From: Temnothorax longispinosus
Taxonomy: Eukaryota > Arthropoda > Insecta > Hymenoptera > Formicidae
Direction of reading: 5' to 3'
Assembly (NCBI RefSeq): GCF_030848805.1
Contig: NC_092362.1
Coordinates: 10,396,157 to 10,460,156 of the forward strand
Length of the DNA: 64,000 bases
Part shown: positions 12,206-23,785 of the stretch, piece by piece
Numbering within the stretch: the stretch's first letter is position 1
Layout: each line of letters begins with the position of its first letter
Program-made: the position numbers and the translations under genes
The notes under the pieces: model-generated
Told to the model about the DNA's origin: nothing
Seen by the model: the letters and a program-made list of their open reading frames with translations, nothing else
Databases searched by the model: none

Positions 12206-12790
12206 ACAATCCTGGTAACCTAATTTACCTAAATAGAAATCTTCCTCCTGACCGATAAGTCTATCGACCTAATTTCGAAATACGCGCGCGATATCGAAAC
12301 TGGCGATACCTGCGCCGCCAGCGTCGAAAAAGTGAAAGTGACGTTTCTCTGATAATCATAATAATATTGAGATGAGAGCGGTCGACGTAGACGACGACGA
12401 CGTATCTTAAAAATAAATTTTCCCATTTGGACTTTGCGTCGCAATATCTCCGCTCGTAGGGCACGTAGCGGAATATTATGAGAGAAACCCCCCCCTAATT
12501 GGACCCCAAGCTATCGATCAAGCCTACTTAGAACTTGATCCGTTCACTCGTTATCGAGATCTCAACATCTCGGGTACTCGCAACCCGTCGCGTCGCGTAA
12601 AAGAGTCACGGTCGGTCTCGCTCCGCGTGTACTTGGCGCGAGACACTACCGTGTCTCTTGATAGATAAGATATTGGTAAAATAAATTCAATGTGTTTATA
12701 ATGCTTGGGTAACACTAGGCCTTCTGCTACCCTGGCTGATTGTTTTACCTTGACATATATATCGAGTTCACATGGAATACGTCAATATAG
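12206..12790. other. No gene recognised
   Basis: Mixed sequence without a convincing ORF. It has a C7 run near 12490 and an AATAAA near 12680. It may be debris of older elements. Confidence 0.5.
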
Positions 12791-12916
12791 GGAGCTTTCC
12801 AGCAAGCGACACAAATACACAAGTCGACATAAGCATCGTTTTATCTTTCTTTTTTGGCAATGAGTAAAAGATAAAACAATACTTGTTTCGACTTGTATCG
12901 CTTGCTAGAAAGCTCC
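12791..12916. mobile_element. 126 bp palindromic MITE-like element
   Basis: The ends are inverted: GGAGCTTTCCAGCAAGCGA at 12791-12809 and TCGCTTGCTAGAAAGCTCC at 12898-12916. Pairing continues inward (GTCGACATAAGC with the matching GTTTCGAC side; TTTATCTTT with AAAGATAAA), so the whole element can fold into one long hairpin. No clear target duplication. It carries no gene and would depend on a transposase supplied in trans. Confidence 0.7.
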
Positions 12917-13363
12917 GATAATGTGCCTACTTCACACTCTGTTGACACTCACCTAAAAATATTTTTATTAAGGTCTGAGTAGTTAAAAATGAAGATTTTT
13001 AGCACCAGAAGAAAAGAATAAAGTAACAGAAATTATGGAATAATTGATTCCATAAATTAACGACTTAAATTCTATTTAAAATATTTTTAGTATATAATAT
13101 ATTTAGTTAAATATGTAAATAACTTGCTTCGTAAGTTTTTGATAAAACTAATAGGAATTGTTTGTCAATTTATGGAATATATATTTTTGTTCGTTTATCC
13201 TTGTTTTCAGGAGTCTCCAATGTTCATTTACACCTACTGTACTAAATATAAATATTTAAAGTTGAGTGCGTAAACTATGTGTTTTGTCGTACTTCCAGTG
13301 TAAACAAATCCACCAGGGCACTGCTCAATTTTTGTTTTATTTGTTAACAATTGAACAATTATT

Positions 13364-14271
13364 TTGTTCTATAGGTTTGCAGGTAACAAAGCAGTTTACC
13401 GGACCGTAGCTCATATTTTTGGAATTAGTATATCGACAGCACACAAGATGATAGATAGTGTAATAAATTTTTTAACTGACGAATTGGGCCCATCAGTAAT
13501 AAAATTTCCAAGTACTGAAGAAGACAAGCAACAAAATGCAGAAGAATTCGAGCAGGTAATTTTTTTGTTACAAATTTTTGCTTAAATTTAATTTTTTATT
13601 TTACAATTAAAATAACTGTTTCTTTGATTAATTTCTTGTTCGAAAAGATTGCAGGGTTTCCAGGAGTAGTTGGATGCATTGATGGAACATTCATCAACAT
13701 TCGTACACCTATCCATAAAATTAAATCAACTTATGTCAATCGTCACGATATCACTTCATTAACTTTGCAAGCAATATGTGATGCGAACCAAAAGTTTTTG
13801 GATGTCTTCACCGGAGTACCAGGCAAGATCCACGATGCAAGAACATTTTCATTATCATTTATTCGGCCTAAAGTGCTGCAGATGGGACGAGACTTTCATA
13901 TACTGGGAGATGCCGCATATCCAATAAATGAAAACGTCATGACGTCATATCGAGAGTATAGAGATTTGACAGAAGAACAACGAGAATTTAACTACCGATT
14001 TTGTCGTACAAGAGTTAAAATTGAAAATGCTTTCGGGCTCCTGAAACAAAGGTGGAGGCAGTTGATAGGGACGGATATGTGGCGTGTTTTGAAAACATCA
14101 AAATTTATAATTTCATGTTGCGTGATGCACAATTTATGCATTGAACGGAATGATTTTCTAAATGAGTTAGAAAATAATGCAAGAAACGACCAAGAAAATT
14201 TTGTAAATCATGACGACAATGCTAGACTTGGTCAGCTAAAACGTGATGAATTGGCTAGACAATTTGTATAA
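13364..14271 (+). CDS. Harbinger transposase (HARBI1-like DDE nuclease)
   Basis: The protein cuts and joins transposon ends. An exon from about 13374 to 13555 encodes the N-terminal helix-turn-helix part (VYRTVAHIFGISISTAH). It ends at a donor GAGCAG|GTAATT near 13555. The next exon starts at about 13650 after TCGAAAAG and runs to 14271. Catalytic residues lie in GCIDGTF (first D), GDAAYPI (second D) and IENAFGLLKQRWR (E), the order and context of Harbinger nucleases. One or more upstream exons are probably missing from this reading because the first exon starts at a splice acceptor. No frameshift is visible in the catalytic part. Confidence 0.85.
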
Positions 14272-15124
14272 AAATTGACTCAATCTCTACTACTAAACTT
14301 AACACAAAATGATGACATAATTAATATTGACATTGTAAAAGAAAATGTATTGTAAATTGTAAAGAATATATAACGATTAAATATATGGACCAATTAAAAA
14401 CATTTATTTAAAAAAGTCTCTTTACACTTTTTTATTTATGACGATTTCTTTATCTTATTCAAATTTAACAAATACAACTTTTAATTTGTTTCTTCCTTCA
14501 TAATAGTTTAATTATACATAGCAATAAAATTATTTGCAAAAACTTATAGAAACTTATATATAGTCTTTATCAAGTATTATTTTACCATAAAATAGCAAAT
14601 TTTAGTTATAAAAGCTTCAAAAAATAAATTAAAGGTCGAGTCGAAATATCTTAAAAAAATATCACAGGATACATTAAAAACATCACAGCACAAAATATCA
14701 CAATATAAATCCGACATGGCACTAAAAAATAATTAGTCTTTCAATTAGTCTTTAAGTTTTAAGTACAATTGCTTCCAGTGCGATCATTTTCTAGTGCCAC
14801 GCTTCCTTTATACAGCATCAAAATATCAAAAAAAAAATATCACAGTTTTTGGTATATGGATATTTTATAGCTTTGTGAATTTTGAACATTTGAAAAAATG
14901 TATCCTGTGATATTTAATTAATGATATTTCGATGAAACTCTAGAAAAGAAATTTCAAGTTTGTATAACAATTCAAAAATTTTCATAAAAATTTGACAAGT
15001 TTACATTATCCTTATTATGTAGATAAATAGATATTAGAAAAACTCTAAGTTATAATAACGAGATAATATACTATAATATATATTATAATATGAAATGCTA
15101 TAACTAAAAGTTGACTCCTCAAGT
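14272..15124. other. AT-rich spacer inside the Harbinger element
   Basis: Very AT-rich, with several polyadenylation-like AATAAA/ATTAAA strings, consistent with two converging 3' UTRs. No gene seen. Confidence 0.6.
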
Positions 15125-16184
15125 TTACTCCTTCTTACTCAGGAATTCTCGCAACAATGCAAGTTTTTCTTCATGCCTACGTTGCCTGTTGGCTTCCCTC
15201 CTTTCCTGCGATTCACGAAATGCAGTAATAAGTGGATCTTCTGTTTTCTTTTTCTTGTTATCCTGACGAGATTGTTCTGCTAGACACTTTTGAGAGTTGT
15301 TTTTCAAAACTTTAATGCTACCAGGACTCACAAGAACTTCAGGTTTAATACTATCATCCATACTTTTAATTTCATCAATCTCGTCTTGGTATGGAACTTC
15401 CACGGGATCATTACCTGATTGTTTATTATGCTTTACAGCACCAGTCTTACGTTTTAAGACATTTTTGAAACGAGATTCGCATTGAATTTCGCTTACGTAA
15501 ATTTTAAACTCGTTTGATATATCCGTAGCAATACATTCCCACATCAATTTTTTGTTTCTGAATTTTTTCATTGGTCCAACTTTCACCACGTTCTCGTTGT
15601 ATAGAGCAAGCATTTTCTTCGTCTCACCATCAGTCCATTTTCTTGAAGCAGTGGCTTTGTTACTTGTTCCTGGAAGTATGACTGCAGAAGAAGAAGGAAT
15701 CGCAGGACTAACCCTGTTTGTAATAAGATCATCACCTTTTCCAGAAGTACCAGCTGTATTAAAATCCTCAAGATTTTCTTTATCTAAAAAAATATAAAAC
15801 GTAATCAATAACACTTTCATTGTAATTTGACAAACATTTTTTTAATATGCGTGTGTGTATGAACTGACCTTCGAGGTTATCCGATGTTTCCTCCATGCCT
15901 AAAGTCTCCCTTGTTAAATACGCCAATTTATATTCTTCAGCTATTAAAAAAAGCAGATATTTTTTTTAACGTTTTCAATTATAACCCAAACACAAAATAA
16001 TCACATATAAAAACGGATTAATAATAAAGGACAACACAAAAAAAACAAAGTATTCTGATAAGTTAATGTTCTTACCTGGTCCAATCGCAACTTCACATAG
16101 GATACCTTCGGAAGTTTCGATTATTTGATCATTTTCATCAAGCACCATTCCTCGGAATTTTATTTCTTCTGAATTTAAAGCCAT
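15125..16184 (-). CDS. Harbinger Myb/SANT-like DNA-binding protein (three exons)
   Basis: This is the second Harbinger protein, which binds DNA and helps carry the nuclease to the nucleus. Exon 1 is 16184 down to 16076 (starts MALNSEEIKF; donor GTAAGA). Exon 2 is 15940 to 15869 and exon 3 is 15783 to 15125 (acceptor TTTTTTTAG). Exon 3 holds the SANT-like domain with RKWTDGETKKMLALY and MWECIATDI. The C-terminus is a charged helix (RREANRQRRHEEKLALLREF) typical of these proteins. All three exons join in frame. Exon choice is mine from the splice signals; exon 3 alone is firm. Confidence 0.75.
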
Positions 16185-16410
16185 TTCTGATTTTTTAATT
16201 TTTCTACTATTTATTAATGCACAGAACAATGGAAGTCTTTATCAACAGAATAACCACGGAATAACTCTAGATGGCGTCTGATGACGTCAACGTGCGATCG
16301 CATTGCACTCGAACATGATTTAGAGCATGATTTGACCCAAGAGCGATCACGGAGCAATTCTAGGGCGAATCTCGAGCATTCACTCGAAAACGGCATAAGA
16401 CGAGTAGATT

Positions 16411-17573
16411 TTACGCGATAGTACGCGGGAGTTCTCGGTTGTAAAGTATAACGCGTATGCCGATCGTACAGAGTGTGATACGTGTATTCGCCACGGCTAT
16501 ACCCGAGAGACTGCCTCGAGCGCTTGCTCTCGCTTGGGCTCCCCACTTATGCCGGATCGTTCCCACTCCTCGGAACTTTCTCGATCGTCTATTGTTCGCG
16601 GCCGGCACATCTGGCGCGATCATGCGAAAACACGATGATTTTCACTACCCTCTCGCGTGCTCTTTTGCGCATCTCTCACTTATGCCCGTTCTAGAAGGTT
16701 CCCGTGGAAATTTCCACGCGCAACGCAGTGCGAGAACCTTCCTTCCTCGGTACCGCTGCACCAGGTTATCATTCGCGGAAACTTTGACGCGGACGACGTC
16801 GACCAATGCGCACCTCATCGGAGATGTCCCTGATGGTGAATTTGGGTGTTCTTCCCGTAAACGACGTCCGGGTGACGTCGATGTCGTCGGCCGTTGACGT
16901 CGACCCTCTGGCTAGGTTTCTCGGGAGCTGGTACCGCTGTTCCGGGCCACTGTTCCCGTAGATGATGCGTATCCTGGGGATCTTTGTCGGAGCTCGACGT
17001 CGACCCCCTAGGCGGGTGTCCCAGGACCTCTCGCGACGGATTACGTCGTTTGTTACCGGAGAAGATACTTTTCCCGGGGAACTGACTTTGACGCCAACCC
17101 CCTGGGAAGGTGTCCCAGGTCCTGATGGGACCATCGGATGGATAAGTTCCTGGCAAAAGTGCGTTTTGCCGGGATTTTGCCGGACAATGGCGCCGACCCT
17201 CTGGAGAGGCTCCTCTGGTCCTGGCGAGTCCGTCTGGCCTCTCTTTCCCTGGAGAAGTTACGTTTCCCGGGGATTTTCATCGGGTCATGGCGCGAACCCC
17301 CTGGGAGGATATCCCAGGTCTCGCCCAATCCGTCGGGCGTCCTTGTGCCCGAAGCTGGTATCTTTTTCGGGAACCTTGCTTCGTCGGTAAATTTGGCATC
17401 GCACATTCGTGCGCCAGGTATGCGGGATGGTCCTCTGGCCCATTGCCTCTGCAGGTCACTGGTTTGGGCGTCTCACGTTACCGATCTTCGCCTTCGTCCC
17501 CTCAGTCGGTATCTTTTCCATCGAGCATGCTCGTCGGATCGTTTCCGACCTCGCCTCCGAAGCGCGCAGTCGC
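16411..17573 (+). repeat. Array unit H (type II, left part missing)
   Basis: From TTTTACGCGATAGTACGC onward this matches units E (from 37738) and F (from 59764) closely: the GAGACTGCCTCGAGCG stretch, GAAGGTTCCCGTGGAAATTTC, then GC-rich repeats with GTCGACCCCC and GTGTCCCAGG. The unit's own joint, hairpin and exons are absent, replaced by unrelated sequence next to the Harbinger element. It ends at the joint AAGGTTAGGTT (17574). The - strand entering from G1 reads through the joint as GHNLTL and then a short basic frame. Confidence 0.8.
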
Positions 17574-18416
17574 AAGGTTAGGTTGTGACCGGAACAACGA
17601 TTGTTAATGTTAATATAATGTTATAAGCCACTTACTACTTGGGCTGTAATTACGGTCGCCACTGTATCTTTCCGGGAGAATACAGAAACCCTGTTGCTAT
17701 GCGGTGCCCCGTCCTTCCTTCCAGCGTAACGGCCGCCGATGTCCACGACGCGGACGTGTTCAAGGCCGAACGGCAACGCCCTTGTTAAACGCACGTGTGA
17801 CACGGATAATCGGAGAGGATATTCACTAGGGTCGCTAGTAATGAGTCTTTGTTTATTATAAACAAATAATAGTTTAATAATTTCACAGTTACAGTATCTC
17901 GGTACACGAACGGACAGGTTCTCTCGCACGCTGCACTACGTCGATTGTTAACGAACACTGATTGCCGTCGCTTCGAGCTATCTTCGGTTAATTACCGTAA
18001 ACGCGTGGTTAATAGTCGCGTAATTATCGTATACGGCCACGGGATAAGCATACGGGATCGAGTATTATCGCGCGACGCTCGAAAGCTGTACGCGCCTCGA
18101 TGTTCTCGCGTAGACTGTCCGGGAGGAAAGCTTCTCATCCCCCCACTTTAATGCTGGCGCAGGCGCTTCGCCTCGCTTTTACGCGCGAAACGATGTAATC
18201 TCGCGCGCTTTCCTTCTCGACCAATCGCGTCGCTTGATGACGAGCGACACGATCCCATTGTCGCTTATCCTATTGGCTGAGCCGATCTCGTTGGCTCAGC
18301 TCAAAATTAAACTGAGATACTGCATTGGCTTTGCAACGGCGGACATGGGCTCTCGCTTTGGACGCGGCAACCAATGCCAGCCGTCGCAATCTGCACTATG
18401 TGCAAATTCGCGGCAA

Positions 18417-18442
18417 GTCACTCGGAACGTTTTCCGAGTGAC
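18417..18442 (+). promoter_or_regulatory. Conserved 11 bp-stem hairpin before the splice donor
   Basis: GTCACTCGGAA, loop CGTT, TTCCGAGTGAC. The same hairpin is at 23151-23175 (shorter loop, still perfectly paired), 31127-31152 and 62462-62487. It lies 35-50 bp upstream of the CAG|GTAAGT donor in all four type III units. Its role is unknown. Confidence 0.7.
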
Positions 18443-18784
18443 CGAAAATGGTCTCTTTGACGTTCCCTTATTTAACCAGGTAAGTAGCATATTACTAGAA
18501 TTAATTTATTATTAATTCTCCTTTTCTTTCAGGTACCGGGTTTTCGCGGGATCGTCTCGCCCAATCAATGGACTGGTTCGTATCGTCGGTAAGTATCCGA
18601 ACGGTAAGTATATAAAATAAATAATAATGCATAATATCGCATATAATACGACTAATCGTACTTGTCTCGACAGGGAATAAATGAAATAATACGTAAATGA
18701 AGTTATACAATGCAATTACGCGCTTCACGACATTCTCTCGCTTCGCGGAGCTATGCTCGCTTCCTATTGGTCGATCCGTCGCGT

Positions 18785-19003
18785 TCATCGGAATAAATCG
18801 CGTCTCGCGCTCTCATTGGCTCTCGGCCTTGCAAAATCATAAATCAATCTGAAACTCTGTAAAACTAAGTCGAATTGCCAGGAATCGTTCCTGTTGGCTA
18901 TCGCTTTGTCGAGAATACATAAAACAGCTAAATCTAACGCAACTAGCGCTATTCTTAATAAAATAGACCGGGATGAGTCCCACTGGTCCTCGTTATGTGG
19001 CAT
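18785..19003 (-). CDS. Gene c of the type III cassette, copy 1 (72 aa)
   Basis: Starts MPHNEDQW and ends ANESARRDLFR. A hydrophobic stretch (ILLRIALVALDLAVLCIL) could be a membrane helix. It is followed by the conserved ANRNDSWQFD and YDFARPRANESARR. Full-length homologues of exactly the same size are at 23494 (G2) and 31485 (G3). Many differences between copies are third-position (for example in the codons for ARPRA). The stop overlaps the ATG of a further frame (ATGA at 18785-18788), as in G3. Three CCAAT boxes on the - strand fall inside the codons for DQW, ANR and ANE, so protein and DNA constraints overlap. I recognise no family. Confidence 0.6.
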   Translation of the reverse strand: MPHNEDQWDSSRSILLRIALVALDLAVLCILDKAIANRNDSWQFDLVLQSFRLIYDFARPRANESARRDLFR

Positions 19004-19127
19004 TATGCCTTTACTGTCAAATTAATAATAAAACATGGAAACGAATATAAAATATTAAAACTACGGGCTCGCTTGGCCCTCGCTCGTGCTTTCGGCACTC
19101 GCTGTCGCATAACATGCTTTAAAGGGT

Positions 19128-19292
19128 TCAAGGGTCCTCGGGAATCACTCTAGGATCCAGTTCGAGGCTCAATAATAAGATGTATAGGGTGTAAAGGGTG
19201 AAAATCATACTGACGGTTTGTACGTCGGGAAAATTAATGACTATTGGTAGGAATATGATAAGGGTAACCACTAGGTATTCTTTGAGCTTCAT
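19128..19292 (-). CDS. Gene b, copy 1: small two-segment membrane protein (54 aa)
   Basis: Starts MKLKEYLVVTLIIF. Two hydrophobic segments are separated by FPDVQT, and the acidic tail is LELDPRVIPEDP. Homologues of 53-54 aa occupy the same position in G2, G3 and G4. Shared core: KEY(L/I)VVTLIIF, FPD, LYTLYILLLS, then acidic-PR. Comparing copy 1 with copy 4 by eye, 17 codons differ silently and 13 change the residue, mostly I/L/V swaps. Random change would replace residues about three times in four, so the protein appears selected. It would sit in a membrane as a hairpin. No known family is recognised. Confidence 0.75.
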   Translation of the reverse strand: MKLKEYLVVTLIIFLPIVINFPDVQTVSMIFTLYTLYILLLSLELDPRVIPEDP

Positions 19293-19313
19293 CTTTGCTA
19301 CTTTGAATCTTTC

Positions 19314-19442
19314 TTATGCCTGGTAATACGGAATGGCTTTGTCAACGTTGTAATACGCTAGCAGTAATATGCAAACTATCGAAATAACAAAAAGAAAAGA
19401 TATGAATGCAAGAACAATGATTCTATACTTGTCTGAGTCCAT
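19314..19442 (-). CDS. Gene a, copy 1: single-helix membrane protein (42 aa)
   Basis: Starts MDSDKYRIIV, has one hydrophobic helix (ISFLFVISIVCILLLAY) and ends KAIPYYQA. It lies 21 bp upstream of gene b on the same strand. Same-length copies are in G2 and G4 and a shorter one in G3. Between copies 1 and 4, 16 codons differ silently and 10 change the residue. The charged N-terminus and single helix suggest a small membrane protein. It is too short for ordinary gene finders and I recognise no family. Confidence 0.75.
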   Translation of the reverse strand: MDSDKYRIIVLAFISFLFVISIVCILLLAYYNVDKAIPYYQA

Positions 19443-19728
19443 AATGGAACGTTGGCCTGTTATTGGCTCTTTGGCAAAACTTACTTTCATACTTCTTATA
19501 ATTAACGAATCTATTTTGAAACTGAGTTACTTTATGTGAATTTAATATGTTTTTGTGGTAAGTGTGGAATGAATTAGGATATCAGGTAGATAATAATATA
19601 TTTTGACATGCACAATTAATTAAAGAAAAGAATAAAATAACATAAGATAAAATAACGACTCTTGTCGCGGTATCGCTCTTTGGCGTATAATTGCACATGC
19701 GTGTTGCTCTCAAAAGGTTGTCATACTA

Positions 19729-21542
19729 TGTGACGTGACAAATGTCGCGTCCCGTACCCCAGATGGGAGCTCGGCCGAGGGAGGCGTCAGGGATGGTGCC
19801 TCCGCCCGAGGCGGGCGGAGGGCGAACATTAGGTTAGGATTAAGATCTTTTGCGAGCGTTACAGGTCGAGGGAGTGCGGAGCAGATGGCCAGGGTCACGA
19901 CGATTGTAACGGCTAATGCCGCGTCGAGGGACTTACGGCTGGGCAACCAGGAGCTTCCGAGGGCGTACGGTCGGCGGGCGGGTCACGCTGGGGCCCACAG
20001 CCGGAAAATCAGCTGATCTGTCAAGGCGTCACAGGTGGCGCAAGAGCACTGCAGCTCGAATACGGAGGACGCGGAGAGGGGGACGCCCCGACGAAGGTCC
20101 CCGTTGAGGAAGGGACCACCACCGGTATACCGCCCCCGGTCGACGAGCCATGGCCCGGCCAGCCTGGCCGTCGAGGAACCGGACGAAGAGTCGCGGCCTG
20201 GACAGCCGGTCTCACGTAGGCGGACTTCAAAACTACCGCCGGCGGATGGGCGCAGTGACGAGGGGCGCGGCGATCGCCTAGAGGCCAGGGCGCAGCACCG
20301 ATCAGGCTAGGGAAACCGGCGCGCGCGGGCGCGCGCGGGCGCGCGCGGGCCCTACGTGGTCCCGCCGGACCAAGGAAACGCCACTGTCGTGCGAGCCGCC
20401 ATCCAGGCAACATCCAGCCCTGCGAGCCGAGTGACGAGCTGCCGGAAACGGAAGAATTTGTAAGGCCACTGCTCAGCCCTCCTCGAAGTAAGATCGCGGT
20501 AATACCTAGGCCCTCCCGGGAGTCGCGTTGTGCCGCGGTAATGTATGAGATCCGCCGTAATTGAAGAATATCGAGTGCTATACCGCGGGAGGGCCCGTGC
20601 GAAGTGATCGCGAGTGCCCGTCTCGGGGATGAGAATGTACGGCCGCCGACAGTCAGCGTACTTGTAATTTCGTTGCGTGTGATATCGTTTCGTGTACTTT
20701 CGTTGCGTATGATTTCGTTGTGAGTAATTTCGTTCGCGTAATTTCGTTGCGGGTGATTTCGTCGCGTGGAATTTCATGATCGCCGTTGGCTTAACCGTGC
20801 CGTAGTTTTGAGAAGTGGCTCTCGCGCGTGAGAGAGCCTCGTAGTTATCGTTGCCGGTTAAGTTCATGCCATTTGTAATTAGCTATACGTGCGTTTCATC
20901 GGGATTAATGGCCCACGGTTGTGTCGAGTTAACGGGTGAGGCCATTCGTGCGGTTCGAGGGGAGATAAAATCCCCGGCGTTGTCGCGGTAGACCGTAGGG
21001 AAATTGCGTTAATTGTTTAAGGAGATTGCGTTGTTTAATTGTTAGTATTTCGCGTTTGACCGTCCGGGTAGGATTCGTTGCAGCTTATGTCGGGGAATAC
21101 TCTTGTGCGAATTCAATCGGGATCGCCGTGCAGCTCAGCGACGGAATGAGTATCGCGCTCGTGGGGTGACACGTGGCGCGTACTCGGATTCTGCTTGTTC
21201 GCCGTGGAACACGCTATCGTCCACATGTTATCTGCCTTAACCGAAATATAATTTTATGTTTTATGTTATTTGAGTGTAATGATTGCGCTACGCTCCCTCT
21301 CCTATTCCACCCGCGGTTGATCAAAGAAGCCCATGCCTGAGAAATACTGCGATCTCGTGAATCGTGGTGCGTGGAATCGCACCTGGCGCCCAACATAACA
21401 TCTCTAAAATACTTAGTCGAGCTACCATCGGGGTTTCGGAGAGCAATATCGCGAATCATATAAGACGATCTTTAGTGAAGAAAGCGACGGCGCGCTCCTC
21501 CACGGCCGGCGAGACCGTGAGGACATCGTCGCGGTCGTCACA
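19729..21542. mobile_element. TG...CA element, copy 1 (solo LTR or non-autonomous element, 1.8 kb)
   Basis: Begins TGTGACGTGACAAATG and ends CGTCACA, flanked by the 4 bp duplication ACTA (19725-19728 and 21543-21546). A second copy is at 50762-52666 with a different duplication, so both ends are real. It holds a short Z-DNA-like GCGCGCGCGG triplication near 20320-20350 and a minisatellite of TTTCGTTGCGT-type units near 20660-20780. It also has a tRNA-Lys-type TGGCGCCCAAC about 160 bp from the right end. Long frames exist in the GC-rich left half but none is recognisable. It splits the gene cassette of G1 between a and f. Confidence 0.8.
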
Positions 21543-21617
21543 ACTAAATAAACAAACGAATATATATCTTTGTAAAGGTTACATGAAAAGTTAACAGTAA
21601 ACGCGCACGGAACGCTC

Positions 21618-22080
21618 CTATTCGTCCGTTGCCTGTTTCTGGCTCATCTGGCCAAAGTTGATGTCTCCGTCCCCGGCGCTCCTCGGTTGGCCGGTTACTA
21701 CTGGAATTGCCTCGCCTATTCCAGCGGGCTGTACGGTCGGATGATCGTCTCGTCGTGCCTCGCCGTGTCCAGCGGGCTGACTCTCGTTCGGCTGTCCTTG
21801 TCCGAAGGGTATCGCTCCGGCAATTATGTTTTCGATGGGCGAGAGGATCTGAGTGCTTGCCACACTCTCAAAACTGCAGTCCTCCGCTCCTTCCACGTTC
21901 TCGACCCCCTGGTTGGCCGGTTCCCCTGGCTCGGTCGACGGCTCCGCCATGCCCCGCGACCTCGCACGCCTGGGCCGCCGTGACTGGCTGGCTCTCTCCG
22001 CCGCTTCGCTCAGGAGTCGACTCTGGAATCGGTGGTTCAGCCAACGATTTCAAGGTTGTAACCGGATCACCGATGAACAA
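21618..22080 (-). CDS. Gene f, copy 1: acidic QPAG protein
   Basis: The readable frame from 21950 starts MAEPSTEPGEPANQG and contains SFESVASTQILSPIENI, then QPAGHGEARRDD and a second QPAG. Its core matches copy 2 (ILQLIPEGVAEAI, QPAGTGE) and copy 3 (SFESVEIGEILQRIP, QPAGSEA). The protein is acidic and rich in Q, P and E, probably largely disordered. A frame from 22080 crosses the unit joint and may represent the true 5' part in another phase, so the start is uncertain. It is the first gene of the - strand cassette. Confidence 0.55.
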
Positions 22081-23493
22081 TGAAATATCAAAGTATTAGC
22101 CACTTACTACTTGGGCTGAATTACGGTCGCCACTGTATTTTCAGGCTTAAATACAGAAACCTGAGTCATATGCGTTGCCCCGTCCTTCCTCAGCTTAATG
22201 GCTGCCGTCTTCTACGTCGCGGACGTGTTCAAGGCCGTCGGCCACGCCCTGATAATGCGTTGCGTAATTCACGGAAATTGGTATTGGAATCGCACTGGGG
22301 TCGCAAATAATCACTCGTTTGTTTATTATAAACAAATAACAATTTAATATTCCACAGTTTACAGTTTCTCCGTCGTCGCGGTATCACTCGCTCGCGCAAT
22401 CACTCGCCACGAGGTCCTTCTCATTCGAATGTCCACGATACAGAGCTTAATCTTACGACTAATCGTCGTTTCGCAATCAAGAACGTGCTCGTACGCTGAT
22501 GATGCAATGTCGCGTTGTTGTTAGGCCGTCGCGAAGTAAGCCTTCTCGAATCGAGTAATTTAATGCGTAACCGTATTCACGATTCAACGCCTCTATATTC
22601 GCACCGAATATTCGCACTTGCCGTATGCGATCATGGGATAAGTAATCGGTATCGAGTTTTATCGCGTGCCCGATAAACGTAATCACGCCTCGAATAATTT
22701 CCGAAAACTGTCCTGCGTAATGCTGTTTATTAATACTCGCACTTATCGTAGGCGATCACGGGATAAGTAAACGCTATCGAGTTTTATCGCGTGCCCGATG
22801 AAACGTGTTCACGCCTCGATATTCTCGCGAAGACTGTCCGGGAGAAACGGTTCTCATTCCCCCACTTTAGTTGCTGACGCAGGCGCGCCGCTCCCTATTT
22901 CGGCGGGAAAGACCACGCATCGCGCGCCTTTCTTCGTCAACCAATCGCGTCGCTCGGAGACGAACGACACGATCCTACTGTTCACGGCACATTGCCCTTG
23001 ATAGCTGAGCCGTTGTGATTGGCTCAGCTCCTTCGGATCGGAGAAACTGCGTTCGGATTGGACGGCGGACAAGGGCTCTCGCTTCGACCTCGGCGATGCG
23101 GCAACCAATGCCAGCCGTCGCAACGGGCACAAAGTGCACCTTCGCGGCTAGTCACTCGGAACGGTTCCGAGTGACCTTGAATGGTCATTATGACGTTCCT
23201 GGACCTTGCAGGTAAGTAATCTTTCTACCGGAATCAAATCTATTAATTCCCCTTTCTTTTCAGGTACCCGCGTCTCATAGGATCGTCTCGCCCAATCAAC
23301 GGACGTTATTGGCTTACCATTAATAACAACGTCGGTAAGCATAAGTAATACATGACATGTATAAAATAATAATAAAATTCATTCTCTCGACAGGGAAATA
23401 TAAAATAATAATTATAATGCGTGAATTTACGCGTCCCGACATTATCTCGCTTCGTCGAACCATTCTGGCTCCTCATTGGTCGGTTTTCCGCGA

Positions 23494-23712
23494 TCACGTA
23501 AAAAGGTTGCGCCTCGCGCTCTCATTGGCTCTGGGCCTCGCAAAATCGTAAACTACTCTGAAAACTTGCAAAATAAAATCAAAATGCCAGGAATCGTTCC
23601 CATTGGCTGTTACTGCGTCGAGAATGTTTGCTACTGTCAAATCTATCGAAACTAACGCTAATCTTAATAAAATCGACTGGGTCGCTTCCCATTGGTCGTT
23701 TCCGGTCGACAT
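23494..23712 (-). CDS. Gene c, copy 2 (72 aa)
   Basis: Starts MSTGNDQWEATQSILLR and ends ANESARRNLFT. Same length as copies 1 and 3, with DSWHFDFILQVFR and YDFARPRANESARR kept. The overlapping downstream ATG seen in copies 1 and 3 is GTG here. Confidence 0.6.
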   Translation of the reverse strand: MSTGNDQWEATQSILLRLALVSIDLTVANILDAVTANGNDSWHFDFILQVFRVVYDFARPRANESARRNLFT

Positions 23713-23785
23713 GACTGTTTCGCTGTCAAACCGTCTATCTCGAACCCCATTGGTCCATTCTCACGTAAATCATCTACGCGGCTCA

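Larger units (their letters stand above)
13300..16230. mobile_element. PIF/Harbinger DNA transposon (termini not defined)
   Basis: The usual Harbinger pair is present: a DDE nuclease on the + strand (13364-14271) and, facing it, a Myb/SANT-like gene on the - strand (15125-16184). Both look intact over long stretches and have plausible introns. I could not pin the terminal inverted repeats, so the limits are those of the genes. AT-rich DNA of 850 bp separates the two 3' ends. On the right the element or its flank runs into partial array unit H. Confidence 0.8.
17574..22051 (+). repeat. Array unit G1 (type III, with inserted element)
   Basis: Joint AAGGTTAGGTT at 17574-17584. In order on the + strand: hairpin module; a 19 bp palindrome TTTGTTTATTATAAACAAA (17848-17866); a hairpin GCTGAGCC/GGCTCAGC (18276-18300); a long hairpin GTCACTCGGAA/TTCCGAGTGAC (18417-18442); intron-like segments (donor 18480, acceptor 18531-18532; donors near 18591 and 18604, acceptor near 18674). 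The - strand carries genes c, b, a and f. A 1.8 kb element sits between a and f (19729-21542). ATTGG boxes recur every 50-100 bp. Confidence 0.85.

Noticed and set aside
17574..17584. CCTAACC on the - strand as a telomerase RNA template
   Set aside because: The same motif is at every unit joint and at inversions, varies by whole repeats, and is a target for R1-clade insertion; no single locus has the features expected of telomerase RNA.
18501..18788. Fourth - strand frame after gene c (MNATDRPIGSEHSS in G1, MSATNRPIGSKRSS in G3)
   Set aside because: Only the first 20 or so codons agree; downstream the copies are in different frames and overlap the + strand intron signals, so I did not call it a gene.
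21384..21395. TGGCGCCCAAC in the TG...CA element as a working primer-binding site
   Set aside because: It lies 160 bp inside the right end, with no LTR repeat on the other side; may be chance or a relic.
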